Shown: piece by piece, positions 7,512 through 16,300 of the stretch
How positions within the stretch are numbered: position 1 is the stretch's first letter
Layout of the letters: every line of letters starts with the position of its first letter
Assembly (NCBI GenBank): GCA_900540905.1
Contig: UQHR01000020.1
Span: 1 to 40,434 of the forward strand
Length of the DNA stretch: 40,434 nt
Direction: 5' to 3'
Source of the DNA: an uncultured Collinsella sp.
GTDB lineage: Bacteria; Actinomycetota; Coriobacteriia; Coriobacteriales; Coriobacteriaceae
Position numbers and translations under genes: made by a program
The notes under the pieces: generated by a model
Databases searched by the model: none
What the model was told of the DNA's origin: nothing
The model's input: the letters and a program-made list of their open reading frames with translations, nothing else

Positions 7512-8858
7512 CTACTCGAAGCTCAGCTGCTCCAGACGATCAAAGACCGTGTCGATACGGGTGAGGAAGTCCCATGGATCAAAGATCTCGTCGAGCTTCT
7601 CCTGGCTGACGGTGCAGCGCGGATCGGCCTCGAGACGCTCCTTAAAGGTGGGGCCGGAGACACAATCCTGTACCTCGTGCCAGGTTGCCATGGCGTTCTC
7701 CTGCACAATGGCGTACGCGTCCTCGCGGGTGATGCCCGTATCGACGAGGGCAAGCAGCACCTTGGAGGAGAAGATGAGGCCGCGGGTCTTATTGAGGTTG
7801 GCCATCATGCGGGCAGGGTACAGCTGCAGGCCGTCGATAACGCGGATGAGGCACTGGAACATGTGGTCGAGTGCGATGAAGCTATCGGCCTGGGCGACAC
7901 GCTCGGCAGAGGAGTGCGAAATGTCACGCTCGTGCCACAGGGCGACGTTATCGAAGGCGACCTGGGCGTTGGACTTCACGACGCGCGACAGACCGCAGAC
8001 CTTCTCCATGGTGATGGGATTGCGCTTGTGCGGCATGGCTGAGCTGCCCTTTTGACCCTTACGGAACGGTTCCTCGGCCTCGAGTGTATCGGTCTTCTGC
8101 AGATTGCGAACCTCGGTAGCGATGCGCTCACAGGTGGCCGCGGTGGTGGCAAGAACGCCGGCGAGGTAGGCGTGATGATCGCGGCTAATAACCTGCGTGG
8201 ACAGCGGGTCGTGAACCAGGCCCAGGTGCTCGCAGACATATTCCTCGACAAACGGCTCGATGGAGCTGTACGTGCCGACAGCGCCCGAGATGGCACCAAA
8301 GGCAACGTTCTTGCGAGCATCCTCAAGACGGTCCAGATCGCGCTTGAGCTCCCAGGCCCAAGAGCCAAACTTCATGCCGAAGGTCATCGGCTCGGCGTGG
8401 ATGCCATGAGTGCGGCCGGCACAGAGCGTGTTGCGCTCCTCAAAGGCGCGACGCTTGCAGATCTCGCCGAGTTTTTTGACGTCCTCGATGATCAGGTCGC
8501 AGGCCTGGGTGAGCTGGTAGCACAGGGCCGTGTCGCCCAGATCGGAGCTGGTCATGCCATAGTGAACCCAGCGGCTGGGCTTGGGGTCGTCCTCGGGAAC
8601 ATCGGCATCGATGTATTCCTTCATGTTGGTCAGGAAGGCAATGACGTCGTGGCGCGTGACTTCCTCGATCTCATCGACCTTCGCCTTCTCAAAGTTGGCA
8701 TGGTCGCGGATCCACTGGGCCTCGTCTTTGGAAATACCGATCTTGCCGAGCTCCGCCTGGGCCTCGCAGGCCAGAACCTCGATTTCCTGCCAAATGGCGT
8801 ACTTGTTCTCGAGGGAGAAGATGTGTCCCATCTCCGGGCGGGTATAGCGATCGATCAT
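7512..8858 (-). CDS. purB: Adenylosuccinate lyase
   Basis: Cleaves SAICAR to AICAR and adenylosuccinate to AMP, releasing fumarate, in purine synthesis. It belongs to the fumarase/aspartase superfamily; the signature GSSAMPHKRNP (about residue 270) provides the flexible catalytic loop, and GRTHGIHAEPMTFG and HYGMTSSD are the other conserved blocks. 448 aa is typical. The start is the ATG at 8858 preceded by AAAAGGAG; the frame stays open further upstream but without a ribosome site. It appears to be transcribed alone, followed by the inverted repeat at 7448-7485. Confidence 0.97.
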   Translation of the reverse strand: MIDRYTRPEMGHIFSLENKYAIWQEIEVLACEAQAELGKIGISKDEAQWIRDHANFEKAKVDEIEEVTRHDVIAFLTNMKEYIDADVPEDDPKPSRWVHYGMTSSDLGDTALCYQLTQACDLIIEDVKKLGEICKRRAFEERNTLCAGRTHGIHAEPMTFGMKFGSWAWELKRDLDRLEDARKNVAFGAISGAVGTYSSIEPFVEEYVCEHLGLVHDPLSTQVISRDHHAYLAGVLATTAATCERIATEVRNLQKTDTLEAEEPFRKGQKGSSAMPHKRNPITMEKVCGLSRVVKSNAQVAFDNVALWHERDISHSSAERVAQADSFIALDHMFQCLIRVIDGLQLYPARMMANLNKTRGLIFSSKVLLALVDTGITREDAYAIVQENAMATWHEVQDCVSGPTFKERLEADPRCTVSQEKLDEIFDPWDFLTRIDTVFDRLEQLSFE

Positions 8859-8986
8859 AGCGGCTCCTTTTTGGTTATTGGCACGTTGGTCGTAACCCAA
8901 CCATTGTACCGTGCGCAGGTGCAAGTATGGGCAGTAGGCATTAACCTAACATTTTGGAATTGGAGCGACCATGAGGACGTCTGCGC

Positions 8987-9193
8987 ATTTGCTTCGCAAA
9001 TACGCACCGGCTGCGGTCGGCAGACCCGGTCCGCGCACACGCACGGGCACAGCGGGTTGGACCCGACGTTCCCGAGGTCCCCCGTACTCGATGGAGCGGG
9101 CAACGGGACATCCGCGTATTTGCTTCGCAAATACGCACCGGCTTCAGGCGCCCGTCGGCGCCTTCGCCTGCTCGCTACAAACGCTTCGCGTTT
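8987..9193. repeat. Cluster of TTC-loop palindromes with a 26-bp direct repeat
   Basis: A 26-base sequence beginning ATTTGCTTCGCAAAT and ending CACCGGCT occurs exactly at 8987-9012 and 9118-9143. In the second copy the palindrome extends to a perfect 10-bp stem around TTC (9115-9137). A third hairpin of the same design, AAACGC-TTC-GCGTTT, is at 9179-9193, and GGCGCC-CGTC-GGCGCC lies at 9147-9162. The pattern resembles REP-type intergenic palindromes. This accounts for most of the gene-free stretch 8859-9283; no coding sequence is evident there. Confidence 0.7.
9092..9109 (-). repeat. Duplicate of the tRNA-Gly 3' end
   Basis: The 18 bases at 9092-9109 are identical, in the same orientation, to 9284-9301, which is the CCA end, discriminator, acceptor strand and first T-stem bases of tRNA-Gly. 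The match ends exactly at the CCA. Partial 3' tRNA duplicates like this are typical attachment-site footprints, but only 174 bp separate the copies, so no element remains. Confidence 0.65.
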
Positions 9194-9212
9194 GCTTAAC
9201 GCTCGCACCCTG

Positions 9213-9228
9213 GCGGGTTCGAGTCCCG
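9213..9228 (+). repeat. Inverted copy of the tRNA-Gly T-arm
   Basis: The 16 bases GCGGGTTCGAGTCCCG at 9213-9228 are the exact T-arm of tRNA-Gly (9296-9311 on the minus strand), here on the plus strand. The two copies flank the terminator hairpin at 9241-9270. No D-arm or anticodon arm accompanies it. Confidence 0.6.
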
Positions 9229-9240
9229 GCGCTTGGTAGT

Positions 9241-9270
9241 AAAAAGCACGGCAACGTAACGCTGCCGTGC
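9241..9270 (-). terminator. Terminator of tRNA-Gly
   Basis: On the minus strand GCACGGCA and TGCCGTGC form an 8-bp stem around a 9-base loop, followed by TTTTTACT. The outer AAAAAGCAC and GTGCTTTTT segments also pair, so it could work on the plus strand too. Confidence 0.85.
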
Positions 9271-9283
9271 TTGTGCTTTTTAC

Positions 9284-9358
9284 TGGAGCGGGCAACGGGA
9301 CTCGAACCCGCGAGTGTCAGCTTGGGAAGCTGATGCCTTACCACTTGGCGATGCCCGC
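9284..9358 (-). tRNA. tRNA-Gly (anticodon CCC)
   Basis: The minus strand gives acceptor stem GCGGGCA/TGCCCGC, D-arm with AGTGGTAAGGC, anticodon stem TCAGC/GCTGA with loop TTCCCAA (anticodon CCC), and T-loop TTCGAGT. The discriminator is T and CCA is encoded (9286-9284). It decodes GGG. Confidence 0.97.
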
Positions 9359-9371
9359 ATATGTGGGGGAT

Positions 9372-9401
9372 AGTATAACGCGGTTGTCTTGTTCGATACA
9401 A
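9372..9401 (-). promoter_or_regulatory. Promoter of tRNA-Gly
   Basis: On the minus strand TTGTAT (9401-9396), an 18-base spacer and TATACT (9377-9372) lie just upstream of the tRNA 5' end at 9358. The -10 is close to consensus and the -35 moderate. Confidence 0.55.
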
Positions 9402-9610
9402 GGGTGGCGATGCTTGTTTTAGCTGTGGAGATTCGTTTGAAAATCGCGTCAATTGTGGAGACGAGGACCTTTGACCTCCTGTTCTCCCTATCTTCTACCT
9501 GCACTTTTGCTTGATTGTTGTATTTGAGCTCAATTTGTCAGGAATTGGGCAAGCTTTTGGTCAGGCTCCGGTACTTACCCGCATGAACCTCGGGGGTAGC
9601 CTCATCCTAC

Positions 9611-9635
9611 GCGTCGCAGCCTCCCCGTGCGACGC
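9611..9635 (+). promoter_or_regulatory. Leader hairpin just before the adhesin ribosome site
   Basis: GCGTCGCA (9611-9618) and TGCGACGC (9628-9635) form a perfect 8-bp stem around a 9-base loop. It ends about 9 bases before the AAGGAG ribosome site of the adhesin gene. There is no T-tract. It could affect mRNA stability or translation, but no known riboswitch is recognisable. Confidence 0.35.
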
Positions 9636-9655
9636 ACGAGGGATAAGGAGCAGCC

Positions 9656-12600
9656 ATGTCCAACGCACCCACGCACTCTGTCCACAGCGCAATCGCAACA
9701 GGTCCGCTGCTCCTGCTCCTCTTCCTGCTTTTCGGCTGCCTGGCACCGGGAGCCGCATTTGCCGTCGATGGCTACGACCAGCTCGGCTTCCGCACTATTA
9801 GCGATGATTGTGGACCCTTCTTCATCGGCAAGTATGAAGCTCAAGACACCTCGATTGCCTACTGCATGAACCAGGAGCGCCCCGGCCCCACCAAACCGGG
9901 CGGCCCATGGCTCAACTTTGATCAAGGCTGGGTGTGGCTCGACGACGAGTTCGCGGCAATCGTTTGTCACGGATATCCCACCACCACGTCGTTTGGCGGT
10001 TACCATCTTTCACCCGATCGCGCCCGTGCCGCCACCCAGCTTGCCGTATGGATGCTCAACGGCACTACCCATGTCGACGGCACCTACTCCTACACGACCG
10101 CTCAGGGTAAAACCAAGAGCGGACACTTTACCGCCGACAATGAAGTCGTGGCGGCTGCGCGGTGGCTCCACGACAGCGCAAAATCAGGAAGCATCAAAGC
10201 CGCTCCGCACCGCGCGCGACGCTATCTAGGGGCCGTATCGGGCGGCAGCAAACGTCAAGACATGCTCTATGTACTGCCGGCGGTCTCCGTTTCCTTCCAA
10301 AAGCAGTCTGCTAACACCGTTATTACCAGCGGAAACAATACCTATCAGTTTACCGGGGCAACATTCGATATTTTTGAGAGCGCCAGCGGCGCGCGTGTCG
10401 GCACCATCAAGATGGACAGCAACGGTCGAGCGCAAGCAACACTTCTGCCCAACACGGCATACTACCTAGTTGAAACGAAGGCGCCGGCCGGCTATGTCTC
10501 CCGCCACGATCGTATTGCCTTTACCACGGGGAATGACGGCGGGCGGGTCGCCATTGATGAACAGCCCGGCACCATCAACCTGCGTATCGTAAAACTCGAT
10601 GCCGCGACGAATGCCGGCCCCCAGGTGGGATCTTCACTCGCAGGAGCAGAGTTCACGTGTGTGTCGCAATCAACCCCTGGATGGGCGCAAATCCTCACGA
10701 CTGACGAAAGCGGTCGAGCCACCCTCGCCGATGTCCCCTTAGGAACCTTTACCATCTACGAATCAAAAGCCCCCGAGGGCTACCTGCCATCCAACGACAG
10801 CTGGACCTATACCGTTGGAGCCGACCAGCTCGGCGATTCAGGCGTGGTCGAGATCGAATCTCGCGTTTCCGATATCCCCATTGCGTTTAACCTTGAGATT
10901 TCCAAATTCAAGGATTACGGCAATAGCGACCAATCCGGCCTGGAGCAGCCGGCGGGTGGTGTTGTCTTTGAGGTTGTCAGCAACGGCTCTCAGCAGGTTG
11001 TTGGCACACTGACCACAAACATCTATGGCTTTGCCTCCACCAAAGATCAGCCCGAAGCATGGTTCGGCACAGGCAAGCGACCCGCCGGTGTCCACGGAGC
11101 CGTCCCATACGACCGTGCCGGCTACACGGTTCGCGAGGTTCCGGAAACCGTCCCCGAGGGTTTTAAACGTGCAGGGGAATGGACCGTTGGGGCCAATCAG
11201 ATTTCCGACGGCGCCGAGCTTCAATATATCGTGGACAACCACGCTCTGTCGACGCATCTCCAGATTGTAAAACGCGATGCCCAAACAGGCGCTTCTGTTC
11301 CCCTGGCCGGATTCACCTTCCAACTCCTCGACAGCAATCACGAACCTGTCTCACAAACTTGCTGGTATCCAGCACATAACGTAATGGACACCTTTACGAC
11401 TGACGCGACCGGGACCGTCACACTGCCCGAATCGCTCGTGCCGGGCACCTATTATATACGCGAAACCTCGGCCAAAGAGCCCTATCTTGTCGGCGAAGAG
11501 ATCGAGGTAAACATACCCGCCGACATGAACCTAACGCCCGTTGCAGTCGCCTCGTATTATGACCACGCCGCGACCGGAAACATCAGGATCGTTAAAACCG
11601 ATGCCATAGACGGCAGCAGCCTCGCGGGCGCCGTCTTTGAGATCCGTGCCTCGGGTGATATCGTGCGCCCCGACGGTAGCATTGCCGCGCTCGACGGTGA
11701 GACTGTCGCGACCGTCACGACGGATGAAACTGGAGAAGCACGCGCGGGCAACCTCCCACTGGGATCTGGCACCGCACGCTACGAGGTTGTCGAGACTCAA
11801 GCGCCGGCAGGCTTCTTGCTCGATCAGACAACCCATATTGTCGACCTTACTTATGCCGACCAGAAAACACCCGTTGTACAAGCACGGCTTAACGTATCCG
11901 ACGATTACACCAAGGTTGATATCTCCAAGGTCGATGCAAGCGGTGAGCAGGAAGTGGAAGGCGCACAGCTCACCTTATATGGTCCCGATAAAACCGAAAT
12001 AGACTCCTGGACCTCATCCGACAAGCCACACCGCGTCGAACATCTTGCACCCGGCACCTACTCGTTGCGCGAAACGATGTCTCCGCGGACCTATGACCTT
12101 GCCGAGAAGATAACGTTTGAAATAAAGGATACGGGAGAAGTCCAATCCGTCGCGATGAAGGATGCGCCCATCGAGATCAAAGGACAGGTCGACAAGCGTC
12201 AGGAACTTGTCCAACCTATCGGGAAGGGCCTGTTGGCTAACGGCGATGGTAAAAACCGTGCCGCGATGCAAACCAATACGGATGGGCTTTTCTCCTATAC
12301 CATCGACACTCGAAACGATTCAACTACCTGGGTTGATGAGTTCACAATTACCGATGATCTTGAGTGCGCCGAGGACGATACGGCGAGATTCGTCTCAATC
12401 GAAACCCCCGTCGCCATCGGCGACCTCAATGGTCTGTGCAACGTGTGGTATCGCACGACGCCGTTGGACTCGACAGACGTCGATGAGCCGGCAAACGCGA
12501 CACTTGACGCTGGGCACGAAAATCCTTGGCTTGAGTCCGACGAAGTAAGGGAGAGTCTGGGTGAGGATTGCCGCCTCGTCGATTACGACGGCTGGCACCT

Positions 12601-13087
12601 CTGGAAGGCGAATATCTCGACCACGGAATCCACCACACTCGAGGCGGAAGAGCTCGACCTTGCATCCAATACCGTCGTAACGGGCATTCGAATTGAATAC
12701 GGTGCGGTAGCCGCCGACTTTACGACTCGAAGCGATGCGGATTCTTGGACCCGCGATGATCTCAAAGATGAGCACGACGACCTTGACGATGCCAAAGCAA
12801 TCCTTGGTGCAGACGCTCGGGGCGCAGTCGTGCACATGCAGGCAACATCGGATTATACGCCCCAAACCGCACTCACCAACAGCGCACGCGTCGATCTTTG
12901 TCGCAACGGCGGCGGCGATAGACTTGAGTCACATGACGAGGACTGTGTCATTCAACGCTGTACCCTACCGCAGGACCTACCGGCAACAGGACCAGTTCCC
13001 ATCGCCGCTTGCATCACCGCGCTCCTGACCTCGGGTGCCGCAGCCCTATGGTTCGCTCGCCTTAGGTCGATCCCAAAGAAGCGTTAG
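9656..13087 (+). CDS. LPxTG-anchored surface adhesin with thioester and Cna-B-like domains
   Basis: 1143 aa. A signal peptide (about 1-36, ending GAAFA) leads into a thioester-type domain: C70 in AYCMN and Q128 in ATQLAVW are the likely thioester pair, as in Gram-positive covalent adhesins. Six Cna-B/SpaA-like beta domains follow at about 210-305, 307-403, 409-529, 533-635, 641-748 and 752-836; most carry an early Lys (IVKLDA, IVKRDA, IVKTDA) and a late Glu (VETKAPAGY, YESKAPEGY, VETQAPAGF) suited to isopeptide bonds. A less familiar acidic domain spans 840-1100, then LPATG (1108-1112), a hydrophobic helix and a basic tail for sortase anchoring. The ATG has AAGGAG 6 bases upstream. No sortase gene is in this window. 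Ligand unknown. Confidence 0.93.
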   Translation: MSNAPTHSVHSAIATGPLLLLLFLLFGCLAPGAAFAVDGYDQLGFRTISDDCGPFFIGKYEAQDTSIAYCMNQERPGPTKPGGPWLNFDQGWVWLDDEFAAIVCHGYPTTTSFGGYHLSPDRARAATQLAVWMLNGTTHVDGTYSYTTAQGKTKSGHFTADNEVVAAARWLHDSAKSGSIKAAPHRARRYLGAVSGGSKRQDMLYVLPAVSVSFQKQSANTVITSGNNTYQFTGATFDIFESASGARVGTIKMDSNGRAQATLLPNTAYYLVETKAPAGYVSRHDRIAFTTGNDGGRVAIDEQPGTINLRIVKLDAATNAGPQVGSSLAGAEFTCVSQSTPGWAQILTTDESGRATLADVPLGTFTIYESKAPEGYLPSNDSWTYTVGADQLGDSGVVEIESRVSDIPIAFNLEISKFKDYGNSDQSGLEQPAGGVVFEVVSNGSQQVVGTLTTNIYGFASTKDQPEAWFGTGKRPAGVHGAVPYDRAGYTVREVPETVPEGFKRAGEWTVGANQISDGAELQYIVDNHALSTHLQIVKRDAQTGASVPLAGFTFQLLDSNHEPVSQTCWYPAHNVMDTFTTDATGTVTLPESLVPGTYYIRETSAKEPYLVGEEIEVNIPADMNLTPVAVASYYDHAATGNIRIVKTDAIDGSSLAGAVFEIRASGDIVRPDGSIAALDGETVATVTTDETGEARAGNLPLGSGTARYEVVETQAPAGFLLDQTTHIVDLTYADQKTPVVQARLNVSDDYTKVDISKVDASGEQEVEGAQLTLYGPDKTEIDSWTSSDKPHRVEHLAPGTYSLRETMSPRTYDLAEKITFEIKDTGEVQSVAMKDAPIEIKGQVDKRQELVQPIGKGLLANGDGKNRAAMQTNTDGLFSYTIDTRNDSTTWVDEFTITDDLECAEDDTARFVSIETPVAIGDLNGLCNVWYRTTPLDSTDVDEPANATLDAGHENPWLESDEVRESLGEDCRLVDYDGWHLWKANISTTESTTLEAEELDLASNTVVTGIRIEYGAVAADFTTRSDADSWTRDDLKDEHDDLDDAKAILGADARGAVVHMQATSDYTPQTALTNSARVDLCRNGGGDRLESHDEDCVIQRCTLPQDLPATGPVPIAACITALLTSGAAALWFARLRSIPKKR

Positions 13088-13098
13088 CGCGATGAAAT

Positions 13099-13138
13099 AG
13101 CGGGCGAGCCAGGGGACTGGCTCGCCCGCTTTCAATCA
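13099..13138 (+). terminator. Terminator after the adhesin gene
   Basis: AGCGGGCGAGCCA (13099-13111) and TGGCTCGCCCGCT (13118-13130) form a perfect 13-bp stem, followed by TTTCAATC. It lies between convergent genes and may also act on the minus strand. Confidence 0.8.
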
Positions 13139-13153
13139 TGTAAATCGCCGTAT

Positions 13154-13372
13154 CTACTCTGCAGACGAAGATCCACCATCAACGATTGCTTGCTCGGACT
13201 CAGGAATCCCATCGGCACCCGTGCTCTGTTCTTGCTCCACCTCTTCGCTGATTGCGGAGGCGGGGGTCGAGCCCTTCGCACCCACGATGTAGGCGGCCCC
13301 AAATCCTAACGCAATGGCAATCAAGGTCAAAATCACGTAGACAGGCCAATGGCGCTTAATATACGAAAACAC
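13154..13372 (-). CDS. Small single-pass membrane protein
   Basis: 72 aa. A short basic N-terminus (SYIKRHW), one transmembrane helix at about 11-31 (VYVILTLIAIALGFGAAYIV) and an acidic Ser/Glu-rich tail. GTG start at 13372 with AAGGAG 6 bases upstream. It begins 21 bases after the stop of the large M28-like gene, so it is probably in the same operon. I recognise no family. Confidence 0.75.
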   Translation of the reverse strand: MFSYIKRHWPVYVILTLIAIALGFGAAYIVGAKGSTPASAISEEVEQEQSTGADGIPESEQAIVDGGSSSAE

Positions 13373-13393
13373 GTTGACTCCTTAGAGCTCCGC

Positions 13394-16300
13394 CTACGAA
13401 CGGCGGATAACCTCGGTAACGACCTCGGATACCGTGGCAATGTTCGTCGGGTTGACATTGTGGGGCAGGTCGTCCTCGGTACGAGCGCAAGCCAGACGTG
13501 TGCCGTCCACACCGGCGATGGTGAGGGCTCGGCGGCTCGCCTCGAGCGCGGCGTAGGCATCGGTCTTGGCATAGGGCATCTCGAGCGCGCCACAATCGAC
13601 ATGGAACGACTTGCAGACCTTGCTGACCAGGTTCATGATGCGGCGATCGCCCTTGAGCAGCTGTTGTTCGCCCTCGACCGTCACAACCGAAAGCCTACCG
13701 GCGCCGACGGATTCAAGATTGATAAAGAATACGCCGCGGAGCTTATCGCGATGCGAAGCCAAGAAGGCCTTCATGCCGGCGCCATCACAATCCGAGGCAC
13801 CCGTTGCCACAAACCAGATATCGTGACCGAGCAGCTCATCATCGCCCATAGAGGCGACAGCCGAGAGCATATCTTCGGAAGAAGCGCCATCGGAAGACGT
13901 AGCGCCGCCCTTCCAGCCATCGTTATCGTCCTCGAAGTTATCCCACGAACCGATACCGCGACCGGATTTCTTGGCATCGTAATCGTCTTCGACGCCCAGC
14001 CAGTCACTCATGCTGTCCTGCTCGTTTTTCTTTTTACGACCGAACAGGCCACCCAGGCCGCGCTTACGAGACTTGGGTGCCGCCGGGGCGGGAGCCGAAA
14101 TGGTCTCGATCGGCTGCGCGCCCGACGCAACGGGCATAGGAGGCGCAACGGGTGCCGATGTGGGTTCGGGACCTTGGGCGGTAGCAAAGGGGTCGTTGAC
14201 CTGGGCAGAGGGATCGGGAAGGTCGAACAGCGACGTGCGAGACGCAACGTTTGCCTGCTTCATAGACGGCAGCGACGGATCGGGGACCGAAGCCAGCGGA
14301 GACGAGGAAGGTGCAGGCGACGGTGCCGACGCCGGATCGGGAACATTCATCTGCGGACGCGGCGATGCCTGGGAGGAAATCTGGGCCATAAGGGAATCGA
14401 CCGTTTCGTCCTGGGTGGGAGCGACATTGGCAACCGTGGCACCGGAACCACTCGGGGTCGGCATGGTGAAAATCTGCGTGGAATAAGGCCTCGACTCATC
14501 CGTCTCGGGAGTCTCGGAAACCGCAGGCACTTCCTCCTGCTCGACCTCGGTCGAATCACCTTGATCGGCTGCCGCGTATTGCTCTTCGTCAGAGTTGGCC
14601 TCGACGGACTCGTCCTCGGCAGCATCCTGAATTTCGGCAGCATCAATGGGCTCGTCATCGTCCACCGCGTCGCCTTGTTCATCGGAAATAGGAAGGGGCT
14701 CAGCAATCGCGGTGCCCTGCTTTTCAAACGTTATCGTGGAATCGAACTTCGCGGCATCAAACGACATGGTGCTATCGACGTGCTGCTGAGCCTCGAAAGA
14801 CGTTGTTGCCTCAACAACATCCGCGGACGTCGGTTGCTGGGACTCAAAGGACGTTGTAGCTTCGGCGGCGTCGACGGGCACGGACTGCACAGCCTCGTTC
14901 TGCTCGAACTCTTGCGCCGCGAGCTCACGTGCCGCCTCGGCTGCCTGCTGCTGAGCGATAGCCTCCTGCTCGGCAGCCTCGCGTGCGGCAGCGCGCTTCT
15001 CCTCGAAATCGTCGACAAATTTCTTGCCCTTTGCAAGCGCACCCTTAAAGAAGTTGGAAGCGCTGGCGCCAATCGACGAGAACGCCGATGCAATGTCGGC
15101 ATGGGGCGTTGCCGCGGGAATCTCGGCCGAGAAATCAGTATCGCTCTCGTAAGACACGCGCCTCGGCTGTTCAACGTAATCGTCGTCAGACTCGTCCGCA
15201 ACGTCTTGCACCGGCGCGGCGGGAGCCAAAATGTCCAGTCCCGCCGTGGGATCGATCGCGGACACTGCCTCGGGCTCGGCAACGGCAGCGGTAACCGCGG
15301 CAGACTCATCATCCACGGTGACAACGGGGGCAGGCTCGAGCTCAAACGTCGGCTCCTCGCCCTCCTCGTAATCGAGCGTGCAGGACTCGGGAAGCATTCC
15401 GAGCGCACGGATGGCATCCGAACCAAAGCGGATGTTGCCGGCGGCGTTGCGATAGAGCTTGGGCTCGGGCTCGGCCGCGGCAGGCTCCTCCGCCGGCTCA
15501 GCAGCGGGAACCTCGTCATTGAACTCTTCGGCCTGGACAGCCTGATTCTGATCCTCGGGCACGATGGCGCCAATCAGCGTCTCGTCGGCAGACGCACCCT
15601 CAAAGCCCTCGATCTGCTCGTCAAAAGCCTCGCCCTGTTCGGGCTCGGTTTGAGCGTCGGGAGCAATCGGCTGACCGAACTCGTCCTCGGCGTAGGTAGG
15701 CTCTTCGTACTCGATGGTGTTGCCGTAGTCGTTTTGCTGCTGGGCCGCGGCATACTCCGCCGCCGCGCGCACCATTTCCTCGGCACGACGTTTCTGCTCC
15801 CCAAAATAGGTATCGAACGGAACATCGTCGGGAAACTCGTTCTCGCCCTGGAAGGGAGCAACGTTGTCCATAACGCCGAGCATAGCGGCGACAGAAGACT
15901 TGTTGCACACCGCGCCGGACGTATAGGGAAGAACGTGGCGGTTAGAGATGATGTTTGCCGCGTTGGCAAGTGCAACGAGGGAAGCGAGGATCGCGACAAT
16001 CCACAGCAGAACCTTGAGCGCGCCGGGGAGCGGCAGGATACGCAGGATGGCAACGGCAGCAGGGGCAATCGTGGCAACGGGCAACAGCTTGGCGATGAGC
16101 GCACGATACGAAGCATAGGGCTCGCGGGCGAGCAGCTCAGCACGGGGAGAGTCGTAGTGTGCGACAACGACCACCGGGCGGTTGCGCGGAGACGCGAGCG
16201 GGCCCGAGGCCTTGTGGTAGGCGATGACATTTTGGCTCACGCCCGTCTTGCCCAGGCGCGAAACCACGGGGTGGCCCGTGCGCTCGAGCACGTAAAGAAC

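Noticed and set aside
8987..9193. CRISPR array
   Set aside because: Only two direct-repeat copies with a single 105-bp gap, unlike regular spacers, and no cas gene is in the window.
8052..9239. An open frame running from opposite purB into the repeat region
   Set aside because: Its first part is antisense to purB and its second part crosses tRNA fragments and palindromes; no coherent protein.
9656..13087. Complete pilus operon
   Set aside because: There is no sortase or second pilin nearby; the protein is better read as a single anchored adhesin.
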